Shown in pieces: positions 7,424-15,376 of a stretch of 64,000 nucleotides of DNA. The first letter of the stretch is position 1, and each line of letters opens with the position of its first letter. This DNA is from Usitatibacter palustris. Lineage in GTDB: Bacteria; Pseudomonadota; Gammaproteobacteria; Burkholderiales; Usitatibacteraceae. The stretch covers positions 992,001 through 1,056,000 of the forward strand of contig NZ_CP053073.1 of NCBI RefSeq assembly GCF_013003985.1, in the 5' to 3' direction. A program made the position numbers and the translations under genes. A model generated the notes under the pieces. It ran no database searches and was not told where the DNA came from. It worked only from the letters and a program-made list of their open reading frames with translations.

Positions 7424-10077
7424 CCGCGGGCGCGCATGAGCGCGAGCATCGTGCCGTTGCCGGCAAGCACGAAGCCGCGCATGCGTTCGATGCCCGCGTG
7501 CCGCGCGGCCTCCTCGAGACGCGCCATCAGCATCGAGCCCAGGCCCTTTCCCTGCCAGCGGTCGGCGATGACGACGGCGAACTCGGCGTGCTCCGGAATC
7601 GACTCGCGCGCATAGCGCGCCACGCCGATGATCGCCTCGTTGCCGTCCTTGTCCGTGTGCAGCGCGACCAAGGCAAGGTCGCGCTCGTAGTCGACCTGCG
7701 TGAAGCGGGCGATCGCCTCGGGCGAGGCGTGGCCGCCCGCCGACAGGAAACGGAAGTAGCGCGCCTGGTGCGACAAGCCTTCGATGAAGCGGGCCTCGAG
7801 CACGGCGTCTTCCGGGCGGATGGGGCGCAGGCGCACGGGGGTGGCGTCGCGCAGCGCCCCGGCGTGCTCGAGATAGCTCGGGTAGGGGTGGATCGCAAGG
7901 TGCGACCAGCGCGCGTCGCGCGCCGGATGCGTGGGATCGATCACCACGCGCGCGTCGAGCGCGATGACGCCGCGCGCATCCACGAGCAGGGGGTTCAGGT
8001 CCATCTCGGCGATCCAGGGCAGCTCGCACGCCATGTCGGAAACCCGCAGCAGCACGTCGGTGAGCGCCTCCAGGTTCGCGGCGGGCACGTTGCGGTAGGC
8101 GCCCAGGAGCTTCGCCACGCGCGTGCGCGACACGAGCTCGCGCGCGAGGCGCTCGTTGAGCGGCGGCAGGGCAACCGAAGAATCGTCGAGCAGCGCAACG
8201 GCCACACCGCCCGCGCCGAAGGTGACGACCGGACCGAACACGGGATCGGTCGCGAGCCCCACGAGCACTTCGCGCGCATCGTGGCGCGACACCATTTGCT
8301 GGACGAGGACGCCGTCGACGCGTGCGTCCGGACGCAGGCGTCGCGCGCTGGCGACGATCGCATCGAACGCCTCGCCCACCGCGGCCGCGTCGTGCAGACC
8401 GAGGCGCACGCCGTCGACATCGGACTTGTGCGAGATGTCGCGCGAAAGGATCTTGAGCGCGACGGGGTATCCGATCGCGGCCGCTTCACCGATCGCTTCC
8501 TCGCGCGTAGCCGCGGGACGCATCGCCGGCACCGGAATGCCCCAGGCCGCCAGCAGTTCCTTGGATTCGGCCTCGGTGAGCATGGTGCGGCCATCATCCA
8601 CGGCGCGCTTGAAGATCGCCGCGCCGGCCGGTCGCTCCGGAAAGTGGGTGCTCGCCGGACCGGGCGCTTCCATCAACTGGCGGCGCAGCGAACCCCAGCG
8701 CGCCACCACGCCGAGCGCGTCGACCGCGGTCTCGATCGTCGGGAATGCCGGAATGCCGGCACGGACCATCGCGTCGCGTGCGTCGTGCACGCTGTGCTCG
8801 CCGAGCCAGGCGGTGAGCACGGGAACGGGGCAGGCGGCCGCGGCCGGCGCCAGTTTCGCGGCGACGTCGCCGGGCTCGGAAACGAGCGTCGGCGCGTACG
8901 CGGCGATCACGGCATCCACGCCGGGGTCGGCTGCGATGGCGGTGAGCGCCGCGGCGAACCGGTCGCCGGTCGCGTCGCCGAGGATGTCCACGGGATTTCC
9001 GTGCGACCAATGCGCGGGCAGGCTGCGGTCGAGCGCGGCGATCGTCGCGGGCGCGAGGGTCGCCAGCGCGAGGCCCGCTTCGGGGATCGCATCGGCGGCG
9101 AGCGCGCCGGGACCGCCGCCGTTGGTGAGGACGGCCGTGCGATTGCCGACGGGTCCCGGGATTGCCGCGAGCGCCCGTGCCGCGGCGAAGAGCTGGTGGT
9201 AGCCGTGCACGCGCACCACGCCGCAGCGGCGCAGCACGCCATCGAAGACGGCGTCGTTGCCCACGAGCGCTCCCGTGTGCGAGCGCGCGGCCCGCGAGGC
9301 GCCGGCGTGGCGTCCGACCTTCAGCGCGACAACCGGCTTGGCGCACGCCAGCGCGCGCAGCGCGGAGACGAATTCGCGGCCGTGCTTCACGCCTTCCACG
9401 TAGAGAAGCACCGAGCGCGTCTTCGCGTCGAAGCGCAGGTAATCGAGGATCGCCCCGAAATCGAGGCTTGCGGCCGCGCCGAGCGAGACCACCGACGACA
9501 GGCCCACCCCCGCCGCACCCGCCCAATCGACGAGCGCCGAGCAGATCGCGCCCGACTGAGAGACGAGCGCGACGCCGCCCTCGGGCGGCGCGCCGCGCGC
9601 GAAGGAGGCATTGAGTCCGATCGAAGGGCGCAGGAGCCCGAGGCAGTTGGGGCCGAGCAAGGGGATGCGCGCTTCGCTCGCGGCGCGCGCGACCTCGCGT
9701 TCGAGCGCGCGGCCCGCATCGCCCGTCTCCCCGAACCCGGCCGAGAGCACGACGAGCGCGCGCGTTCCCGCGCGCTTCGCGTCCGCGACGATCGCGGGCA
9801 CGGCGCTCGCGGGCGCGGCGACGATTGCGAGATCGACCGGCATCGGTACCTCATGGAGGCTCGGGTAGCAGGGAGCGCCGCCGATCGTCGCGTGGCGCGG
9901 GTTCACGAGGTGCACGGTGCCGCGGAAACCCGACAGGTTCGCAAGCACCGCCGCGCCCACCGATCCGGCGCGCGGGCTCGCGCCGACCAGCGCGACCGAC
10001 GCCGGCGCGAACAGCGGCGCGAGGGGATGGCGGATGAAGTCGGGGGCTTCGGTCTCGAGCGGCCTAGAGGCTCGCAT
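7318..10077 (-). CDS. Acyl-CoA synthetase (NDP-forming)-like protein with C-terminal GNAT domain (Pat/PatZ-like)
   Basis: A 919-residue protein. In order it has a CoA-binding Rossmann domain (about 15-140, VALVGASPRAGSVG), a CoA-ligase flavodoxin-like domain (about 150-450), an ATP-grasp domain (about 470-700, start TMLTEAESKELLAAWGIPV) and a GNAT acetyltransferase domain (about 745-895, DRWQGKGLGSMLM). This is the layout of E. coli PatZ, the protein lysine acetyltransferase that inactivates acetyl-CoA synthetase. The start at 10077 overlaps the DksA-like gene by 14 bp; the frame is open further upstream but loses similarity there. It probably belongs to the minus-strand stress operon read from fnr. 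Confidence 0.88.
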   Translation of the reverse strand: MRASRPLETEAPDFIRHPLAPLFAPASVALVGASPRAGSVGAAVLANLSGFRGTVHLVNPRHATIGGAPCYPSLHEVPMPVDLAIVAAPASAVPAIVADAKRAGTRALVVLSAGFGETGDAGRALEREVARAASEARIPLLGPNCLGLLRPSIGLNASFARGAPPEGGVALVSQSGAICSALVDWAGAAGVGLSSVVSLGAAASLDFGAILDYLRFDAKTRSVLLYVEGVKHGREFVSALRALACAKPVVALKVGRHAGASRAARSHTGALVGNDAVFDGVLRRCGVVRVHGYHQLFAAARALAAIPGPVGNRTAVLTNGGGPGALAADAIPEAGLALATLAPATIAALDRSLPAHWSHGNPVDILGDATGDRFAAALTAIAADPGVDAVIAAYAPTLVSEPGDVAAKLAPAAAACPVPVLTAWLGEHSVHDARDAMVRAGIPAFPTIETAVDALGVVARWGSLRRQLMEAPGPASTHFPERPAGAAIFKRAVDDGRTMLTEAESKELLAAWGIPVPAMRPAATREEAIGEAAAIGYPVALKILSRDISHKSDVDGVRLGLHDAAAVGEAFDAIVASARRLRPDARVDGVLVQQMVSRHDAREVLVGLATDPVFGPVVTFGAGGVAVALLDDSSVALPPLNERLARELVSRTRVAKLLGAYRNVPAANLEALTDVLLRVSDMACELPWIAEMDLNPLLVDARGVIALDARVVIDPTHPARDARWSHLAIHPYPSYLEHAGALRDATPVRLRPIRPEDAVLEARFIEGLSHQARYFRFLSAGGHASPEAIARFTQVDYERDLALVALHTDKDGNEAIIGVARYARESIPEHAEFAVVIADRWQGKGLGSMLMARLEEAARHAGIERMRGFVLAGNGTMLALMRARGYELRTFPGDTTLVEATSPAKPRANASTAPQSVYS

Positions 10078-10402
10078 GGGCGGAGGGCTCGCGGCGCTCG
10101 CGCTGCGCTTCGCAGGCCAGGCAGCGCTCCGCGAACGGTTCCGCCACGAGGCGCTCGCGGGCGATGGGTGAGTAGCAGTCCGCGCAGGTGCCGAACTGGG
10201 GGCCGAAGCTGCGCGTGATCGCCCGCTCGACCCGCTCGAGCTCGGCGGCATCGCGTTCGACGCCGGCCAGTTGCGTGTCGGCTTCGACGCCCGTGATCTC
10301 GCCGCTGGCGCTGTGGTGAAAGGCTTCGCTCATCTCGCGGCGCAGAGCGTGCGCGCGCCGCTCGAGGATTCCGCGAAGGGTGGTGCGCAGTGCATCGTCC
10401 AT
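10064..10402 (-). CDS. TraR/DksA-family zinc-finger protein
   Basis: A 112-residue protein with a coiled N-terminal half and a C-terminal four-cysteine zinc finger (CADC ... CLAC) as in TraR/DksA. These bind in the RNA polymerase secondary channel and modulate stringent-type promoters. The start ATG at 10402 is preceded by GGAG six bases upstream; an alternative ATG four codons earlier (10414) lacks such a site. The acidic residues expected at the coiled-coil tip are not obvious, so activity on RNA polymerase is uncertain. Confidence 0.82.
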   Translation of the reverse strand: MDDALRTTLRGILERRAHALRREMSEAFHHSASGEITGVEADTQLAGVERDAAELERVERAITRSFGPQFGTCADCYSPIARERLVAEPFAERCLACEAQRERREPSAHASL

Positions 10403-10416
10403 GGCGATCTCCAATC

Positions 10417-10860
10417 TCAGCGGATGACGAGGACGGGCAGCTTCGTGCGGGCGAGGACCTTCTGGGTCTCGCTGCCGAGCAGGAGCTTCTCGAGCCCCTT
10501 GCGGCCGTGCGAAGCCATCACGATCATCGTGGCGCGTTCGCGCTTCGCGGCCGCGACGATGGCGTCGGACGCGGAGTCGCTGCGGGCCTGGGCCACCTTC
10601 GCGTCCACCTTCAGCGCGGCGGCGATCTTGCGCGCGTGCGCGAGCAACTTCGTGGTTGCCGCGGCCGTCTCCTTGAGGAAGATCGTCTCCGCGGGCCAGT
10701 CGATCGGATAGCCATCGGTGAAGGGCGGCATCTGGTAGTCGGGTGGGGCGGTGAAGATGGTGAGGCTGCCGTTGCTCGCCTTGGCGAGGATGGCGGCGGC
10801 CTTCACGGCGCGGTCGGACCGCGGCGAGCCGTCGGTGGGAACGAGGATGCGTTCAAGCAT
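10417..10860 (-). CDS. Universal stress protein (UspA family)
   Basis: A 147-residue single Usp domain starting MLERILVPTDGS and ending with the ATP-binding loop ASHGRKGLEKLLLGSETQKVL (split: GRKGLEKLLLGSE), which matches G-2x-G-9x-G(S/T). ATP binding is therefore likely. It is one of three usp genes in this run. In Pseudomonas such genes are induced by ANR under oxygen limitation; here fnr lies at the head of the same strand. Confidence 0.92.
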   Translation of the reverse strand: MLERILVPTDGSPRSDRAVKAAAILAKASNGSLTIFTAPPDYQMPPFTDGYPIDWPAETIFLKETAAATTKLLAHARKIAAALKVDAKVAQARSDSASDAIVAAAKRERATMIVMASHGRKGLEKLLLGSETQKVLARTKLPVLVIR

Positions 10861-10870
10861 GGGGATCTCC

Positions 10871-11377
10871 TCAGGGATGGACGGAAAAGATGGATTGCCA
10901 ATCGATCGCGCGGCGCGGCAGGTATTCGAGCGCCGAGCTCACCCAGCCGACGTGCTGGGCTTCCTCGGCGGCCATCTCGGTGGCCTGCTCGCGGACTTCC
11001 GCCGACGGTGACGTTGCGGCTGCCCACTCGAAGAAGCGTTGCGCATTGAGCTCGGCATTCAAGGCGATTTCGAGCAGGTGGCGTTCGCTCGTGGCGCGGT
11101 AGAACAACTCGCGTGCCGCGGCCTCGGGCGAACCGGGCCCGAGCCAGCAGTAGCCGTCGCGAGCGATCACCGGGAGCGTGAGTTCCCGGCTCACCTCGAT
11201 CAGCGCGGCCAGGTGCCTCGCCTCCATCGTCGCGAGGTTGCGGCACAGCGCGGCGAGTATCTCCTCACCGCGATTGGCGAAATACGCTTCGAACTCGGTG
11301 TAGCGTTCTGCGGCCTCGCGCTCGATGGCGAGCGCATGCGCGTAGAACTCCTCGATGGTGGCGATGGTTCGCGTCAT
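10871..11377 (-). CDS. Ferritin-like (rubrerythrin-type) diiron protein
   Basis: A 168-residue all-helical protein with two E-rich helix pairs. EREAAERY and EARH form the first half-site; LNAELNAQ and EEAQH the second. The two ExxH motifs and four carboxylates are a typical ferritin-like diiron site, without a rubredoxin domain. It may act as a peroxide reductase or iron-binding stress protein. The start ATG at 11377 is 2 bp from the upstream usp stop. Placement between usp genes suggests a role under microaerobic or oxidative stress. Confidence 0.75.
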   Translation of the reverse strand: MTRTIATIEEFYAHALAIEREAAERYTEFEAYFANRGEEILAALCRNLATMEARHLAALIEVSRELTLPVIARDGYCWLGPGSPEAAARELFYRATSERHLLEIALNAELNAQRFFEWAAATSPSAEVREQATEMAAEEAQHVGWVSSALEYLPRRAIDWQSIFSVHP

Positions 11378-11379
11378 GG

Positions 11380-11805
11380 CTACCTCGCGATCATCACGGG
11401 ACACGGCGCCTGGCGCAGCACGGCATCGGCGACCGAGCCGAGCGTGAGGTTGCGCAGCGTTCCGTGGCCATGCGAACCCATCACGATGAGGTCGATCGCG
11501 TTCGTCGCTGCGTACCCGCAGATCATTTCGCCCGTGTTGCCCGCGATCCACGTGGAGCGGTAGAAGGGGACACTCGCATCGAGCAGGACGGCTTCGGCCA
11601 CGGCAAGCGCTGCCGCGCATTCGTCCGCGTGGTACTTGGTCACCGGCGACTCCGCGATCGCCGCCGCGCCCGCATAGGGAAGCGGCGGATGCACGTTGAG
11701 CAGGTGGATCTCGGGCGGCTGCGCGAGCGCCGCGGCCAGCTTGACGAGCTGGCGCGTGGCGCGCCGCGTGTATTCCGACCCGTCGGCAGCCAGCAGGATT
11801 TTCAT
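11380..11805 (-). CDS. Universal stress protein (UspA family)
   Basis: A 141-residue single Usp domain: MKILLAADGSEYT at the N-terminus and MGSHGHGTLRNLTLGSVAD in the ATP-binding loop, which matches the ATP-binding consensus. The start overlaps the end of the preceding usp by 4 bp (ATGA), so the two are probably translated together. It differs enough from the other two copies to be an old paralog rather than a recent duplicate. Confidence 0.92.
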   Translation of the reverse strand: MKILLAADGSEYTRRATRQLVKLAAALAQPPEIHLLNVHPPLPYAGAAAIAESPVTKYHADECAAALAVAEAVLLDASVPFYRSTWIAGNTGEMICGYAATNAIDLIVMGSHGHGTLRNLTLGSVADAVLRQAPCPVMIAR

Positions 11806-12248
11806 CTGCAGACCACCACCGGAGTCTTCGAGTGCGCGAGGATCTTGTGGGTCTCACTGCCCAGGAGCAGGCTCGCGACGCCGCCGCGCCCGTGGGAGGC
11901 CATCACGATCACGTCGCATTTGCGCGCCTTCACGGCCGCGAGGATGCTCTTCCACGGCTGGTCGCCCTGCACGTGCAGTTCCTCGCAGGCGATGCTGGCG
12001 GCCTTCGCGATGGTCTTCACCTTCCCCAGCGCCTTGGCCGCGTTCGCCTTCGCGTTCTTGTCATAGGCGGCACGCACCTTGGACATGCCGTTGATGTAGG
12101 CGTCTTCGTGCATCGGCGGCATCCACGGCACCGACACATAGACGGCGGTGATCTTCGCCTTCAGCGCCTTGCCGAGCGCCGCGGCTTCCTTGGCGGCCTT
12201 GAGTGAAAGCGGCGAGCCGTCGGTGGGAACGAGAATGTGCTTGTACAT
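11802..12248 (-). CDS. Universal stress protein (UspA family)
   Basis: A 148-residue Usp domain beginning MYKHILVPTDGS with the ATP loop SHGRGGVASLLLGSETHKIL. A strong ribosome-binding site (AAAGGACCGCC before the ATG at 12248) fixes the start, although the frame is open 18 codons further upstream. It is lysine-rich and carries a MPPMHEDAYINGM insert in the first half. It lies 10 bp downstream of the fnr stop, so it is likely co-transcribed with fnr. Confidence 0.92.
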   Translation of the reverse strand: MYKHILVPTDGSPLSLKAAKEAAALGKALKAKITAVYVSVPWMPPMHEDAYINGMSKVRAAYDKNAKANAAKALGKVKTIAKAASIACEELHVQGDQPWKSILAAVKARKCDVIVMASHGRGGVASLLLGSETHKILAHSKTPVVVCR

Positions 12249-12258
12249 GGCGGTCCTT

Positions 12259-13017
12259 TCAGTGGTTGGGTTGCAACATGGCGGCGCGCAGTCCCGCGAC
12301 ATCGAGAATGCGTACGTGTTTCTGCTGGACGGCGAGATACCCGTCGTCCTGGAAGCGCGAGAAGAGGCGGCTCACGGTCTCGAGCGACAGGCCGAGATAG
12401 CTGCCGATCTCGTCGCGCGTCATCCGGAGGTGGAACTCGCTCGGCGAGAACCCGCGCGCGAGGAAGCGCTGCGACAGATTGATCAGGAAGGCGGCGAGGC
12501 GCTCTTCGGCGCGCATCGTCCCGAGGAGCGTCATCACGCCCTGGTCGCGAACCAGCTCGCGGCTCATCACCTTGCGAAGCTGCCGCTGCAGCGACACGTC
12601 GTCCAGGCGCGCGGCCGGGATGATGCAGACCTCGCTGTCCTCCAGCGCGATCGCATCGGCGCCGTGCTGGCCGCCGCCGATGCCGTCGAGGCCGAGGATC
12701 TCGCCGGCCATCGAGAAGCCGGTCACCTGGTCGCGCCCGTCCTCGAGCACGACGCTGCTCTTGAAGAAGCCGCTGCGCACCGCGTAGATCGCGTCGAATT
12801 CGCTGCCGGCGCGCAAGAGCGCCTCGCCGCGCTTGACGCGCTTGCGGGTGTAGCCCGCGTCGTCGAGCTCGGCCGCGAGCCCGCCCAAGCCGCAGGGCAG
12901 GCAGAGCTCCCGCATCTTGCAGGTCGTGCACGGGGTGCTCAGGTGGGCGATCACGTTCTTCTTGCGGGGTGCGGGGGCGCTCATGGGGTCGACTCGCTGC
13001 AGGACGGTGGCAAGCAT
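12259..13017 (-). CDS. fnr: FNR-type oxygen-sensing transcriptional regulator (FNR/ANR)
   Basis: A 252-residue Crp/Fnr protein. Cys30, Cys33 and Cys39 in CTTCKMRELC, with Cys131 in DSEVCIIP, match the four cysteines that hold the O2-labile [4Fe-4S] cluster of E. coli FNR. The recognition helix LGLSLETVSRLFSRF carries E, S and R at the positions that read TTGAT boxes. AAGGAG seven bases before the ATG at 13017 supports this start. It is the probable reader of the boxes in this window, together with two paralogs at 24421 and 36990. The usp genes follow immediately downstream. Confidence 0.95.
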   Translation of the reverse strand: MLATVLQRVDPMSAPAPRKKNVIAHLSTPCTTCKMRELCLPCGLGGLAAELDDAGYTRKRVKRGEALLRAGSEFDAIYAVRSGFFKSSVVLEDGRDQVTGFSMAGEILGLDGIGGGQHGADAIALEDSEVCIIPAARLDDVSLQRQLRKVMSRELVRDQGVMTLLGTMRAEERLAAFLINLSQRFLARGFSPSEFHLRMTRDEIGSYLGLSLETVSRLFSRFQDDGYLAVQQKHVRILDVAGLRAAMLQPNH

Positions 13018-13028
13018 GGGGGGCTCCT

Positions 13029-13415
13029 TCAGTGGCGCAACGCCGCGATCTTCGCGATGACGTCAGGTACTCGGTCGAATTCGCTGGTCTTGTCGAGGAA
13101 ATAGCGGGCGCCGGCCGCGGTACATGCGCGCCGGTATTGCGGCTCTGAATGGTTGGTGAGGACGATGAACTCGACCTCGGGGGCGCGCTCGTGGACGGCG
13201 CGCAACACTTCCATGCCGGAAACGCCCAGGAGGTTGAGGTCGAGCAGGACCGAATGGGGGCGCAGCCGGAGGATGGCCTCGACGGCGTCGCGCGCGCTGC
13301 CGGCCTCCCCGACCACGGTCACTTGATCCATCCGCGAGAGCATCTCGGTGAGCCGGGAGCGGATCGCGGGCGAATCGTCGACGATGTAGACCGAGGTGCG
13401 GGTGGCGGAGTTCAT
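13029..13415 (-). CDS. Single-domain response regulator (CheY-like receiver)
   Basis: A 128-residue receiver domain with no output domain. Acidic pair VDDS, phospho-acceptor Asp in LLDLNLLGVSG and a Lys in LDKTSEF near the C-terminus are all in place. The start MNSATRT at 13415 is preferred over an upstream in-frame ATG. It sits 11 bp upstream of fnr on the same strand, so it could be co-transcribed with fnr. Partner kinase and target are unknown; the PAS kinase at 14249-15376 is the nearest candidate. Confidence 0.85.
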   Translation of the reverse strand: MNSATRTSVYIVDDSPAIRSRLTEMLSRMDQVTVVGEAGSARDAVEAILRLRPHSVLLDLNLLGVSGMEVLRAVHERAPEVEFIVLTNHSEPQYRRACTAAGARYFLDKTSEFDRVPDVIAKIAALRH

Positions 13416-13495
13416 GGCGCCACTGTCGTCCCGGGCGGGACGCGCGCCCATCGGCGGCGGATGATTCGGGGCTGGCAGGAACTCCGGGAACGACC

Positions 13496-13511
13496 CTAGG
13501 AATATTCCTAG
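13496..13511. promoter_or_regulatory. 16-bp perfect palindrome, candidate operator
   Basis: CTAGGAATATTCCTAG is a perfect 16-bp dyad about 80 bp upstream of the receiver-fnr-usp run. It shares its last four bases with the neighbouring 55-bp inverted repeat. It looks like an operator for a dimeric regulator, but I cannot name the protein. Confidence 0.4.
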
Positions 13512-13626
13512 TGCAAATAAGTGGGGTCAGACTCGACTTAATTTAATTCTGGGGATAACTGGGGTCAGGCTCCAGTTATCCCCAGAATTAAATTAAGTCG
13601 AGTCTGACCCCACTTATTTGCACTAG
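13508..13626. repeat. 55-bp perfect inverted repeat with GGGGTCAGAC motifs
   Basis: Arms 13508-13562 and 13572-13626 are exact reverse complements over 55 bp with a 9-bp loop. The arms contain GTGGGGTCAGACTC and an AT-rich core (TTAATTTAATTCTGGGGATA), unlike the surrounding GC-rich DNA. The right end covers the stop codon of the NarL-type regulator gene (13623-13625). It could act as a terminator for that gene. The GGGGTCAGAC motif recurs at 17978 and, degenerate, at 25131. Confidence 0.93.
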
Positions 13627-14252
13627 ACGAGGCCGTGGTCGAGCGCGTAGCGGATGAGCTCGTTGGCGTGCGTCATGCCCATCTTGTGCAGGATGTTGGC
13701 CTTGTGCGTGCTCACCGTCTTCACCGAGAGCTTGAGGTTCGCGGCGATGTCGGAGACGCCGTGGCCCTCGGCGATCATGCGGAAGACCTGGAACTCGCGG
13801 TCGGAGAGCGCTTCGTGCGGTTGCCCCTTGGCGCCGGGCATCGCGCCCAGTGCCAGTTGCTCGGCGACCTCCGCGCTGATGAACGCACCGCCACCGGCGA
13901 CCTTGCGGATCGCCTCGACAAGCTGGCGCGCGGCGCTCTCCTTGGTGATGTAGCCCGAGGCCCCCGCGCGAATCGCACGCACGGCGTACTGGTGCTCCTC
14001 GTGCATGCTCAGCACGAGGATGCGCAGCTTCGGTTTTTCCGCGTGCACCTGGCGGATGAGCTCGATGCCGCTCTTGCCCGGCATCGACATGTCGAGCAGC
14101 AGAAGGTCGAAGGTGAGGTCGCGCACGCAGGCGATCGCCTCATGGCCGTCCTTGGCTTCGCCGGCGACTTCAATGCCGTCGGCGGCGGAGAGCAGCTGCT
14201 TCAGGCCATCGCGGACGATCGCGTGGTCGTCGGCGATGACGATGCGGATCAT
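13623..14252 (-). CDS. NarL/FixJ-family response regulator
   Basis: A 209-residue protein: receiver domain (1-120; DD near the N-terminus, phospho-Asp in LLLLDMSMPGKSG, Lys in YITKES) and LuxR-type HTH (about 145-205; LSDREFQVFRMIAEGHGVSDIA and KTVSTHKANIL). It starts on the ATGA that ends the kinase gene, so the two form a two-component pair. Its stop codon lies inside the 55-bp inverted repeat. Targets are unknown; the position next to hemN and fnr suggests control of anaerobic or stress genes. Confidence 0.92.
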   Translation of the reverse strand: MIRIVIADDHAIVRDGLKQLLSAADGIEVAGEAKDGHEAIACVRDLTFDLLLLDMSMPGKSGIELIRQVHAEKPKLRILVLSMHEEHQYAVRAIRAGASGYITKESAARQLVEAIRKVAGGGAFISAEVAEQLALGAMPGAKGQPHEALSDREFQVFRMIAEGHGVSDIAANLKLSVKTVSTHKANILHKMGMTHANELIRYALDHGLV

Positions 14253-15376
14253 CGCCTTTCCTCGGCGTCGCGCACCGGCAGGCGCAACTCGATCAGCGTT
14301 CCGCGCCCCGGCGTGCTCTCGACGATCGCCGTGCCATGGAGCAGCGAGGCGCGTTCGCGCAGGCTCGTGAGCCCCTGCGAGCCGGGCTTGCGCGGATCCG
14401 AGATCGAGAACCCGCGGCCATTGTCGTGCACCGTGAGGACGACTTCTCCGGCCACGCGCACCAGCGTCACCTCGACCTGCGTGGCGCCCGAGTGCTTGGT
14501 CACGTTCGTGAGCGATTCCTGGAGCACGCGGAAGACGGCGGTGGCCCACGGATCGGGGAGGTCGAGGTCGCCTTCGCCCAGCACGAGCTCGCAGGCGAGG
14601 CCGGTGCGGCTGCGAAAATTCTCCGCGAGCCAATCGCAGGCGGCCGCGAGCCCCAGGTCGTCGAGCATCAGTGGGCGCAGATCCGAGGAGATGCGGCGGG
14701 CCGCGGCCACGGTGCCGTCGAGCAGCAACTGCATGGCGGCGAGCTTCGCCTTCACCGCGTCCGGGGCTCCCATAAGCGATTCGCGGAGCCACGACACGTC
14801 GATCTTCAGCGCCGTGAGCGCCTGGCCGAGCTCGTCGTGCAGCTCGCGGGCGAAGCGGCTCTTCTCCTGCTCGCGCGCCGTGCTCGCCGCGAGGGCGAAC
14901 TCGCGCACCTCTTCGCGCGAGGCGCTCAGCGCCTTCTCGGCGAGCCAGCGCTGCGTGACGTCGCGCAGGATCACCGTATAGAAGCGGTGGCCGTCCTCGG
15001 AGACGTGCGAGATCGAGGCCTCGATGGGGAACTCCTGGCCGTCGCTGCGCAGGCCCAGCACGATGCGCTGCGAGCCCATGCGGCGCGAGGAGACGCCCGC
15101 TTCGCCGAATCGTTGCACATGCGCCTCGTGGTCCCCGCGGAAGCGCTCGGGGATGAACCGGGAGAGCGACGAGCCGATCGCCTGCTCGCGCGGGCAGCCG
15201 AACACCGATTCGGCGGCGGCGTTGAAGAGCACGATCCGCTGGGCTTCGTCGACGGTGATGATCGCGTCCATCGCGGACTCGACGATGCCGCGCAGCCGCG
15301 CTTCGGTGAAGGAGAGGGCCGGGGGTTTGATCGCGGTCAAAAGGTCGCCTTCAGTAAGGGGCACAGTGGGCGTCAT
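14249..15376 (-). CDS. PAS-domain sensor histidine kinase (NarX-type transmitter, possible heme PAS)
   Basis: About 375 residues and no membrane segments. PAS domain (about 20-140), HisKA_3 helix with the phospho-His in ARELHDELGQALTAL, then HATPase (HDNGRGF, GLTSLRERASLLHG). In the PAS, the His of FRGDHEAHVQRF aligns by eye with the heme-ligating His200 of FixL and the Arg of QRIVLGLRSDG with FixL Arg220, so O2 or NO sensing by heme is plausible. The start is uncertain: ATG at 15376 shares CATG with the divergent hemN start, and a longer frame runs upstream into hemN. Confidence 0.85.
   Translation of the reverse strand: MTPTVPLTEGDLLTAIKPPALSFTEARLRGIVESAMDAIITVDEAQRIVLFNAAAESVFGCPREQAIGSSLSRFIPERFRGDHEAHVQRFGEAGVSSRRMGSQRIVLGLRSDGQEFPIEASISHVSEDGHRFYTVILRDVTQRWLAEKALSASREEVREFALAASTAREQEKSRFARELHDELGQALTALKIDVSWLRESLMGAPDAVKAKLAAMQLLLDGTVAAARRISSDLRPLMLDDLGLAAACDWLAENFRSRTGLACELVLGEGDLDLPDPWATAVFRVLQESLTNVTKHSGATQVEVTLVRVAGEVVLTVHDNGRGFSISDPRKPGSQGLTSLRERASLLHGTAIVESTPGRGTLIELRLPVRDAEERR
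15327..15340 (+). promoter_or_regulatory. FNR-type box upstream of hemN, inside the kinase reading frame
   Basis: TTGATCGCGGTCAA, one mismatch from the FNR consensus, ending 34 nt before the hemN ATG. A weak -10 (CACAGT, 15362-15367) is spaced as in class II FNR promoters. Because the kinase gene starts at 15376 in the other direction, the box lies about 12 codons inside that gene. Bound FNR may affect kinase expression too. Confidence 0.8.

Noticed and set aside
7114-10218. A 1034-codon open frame on the plus strand opposite the acetyltransferase gene
   Set aside because: Arg- and His-rich low-complexity translation with no domain; it is the shadow of a GC-rich gene on the other strand.
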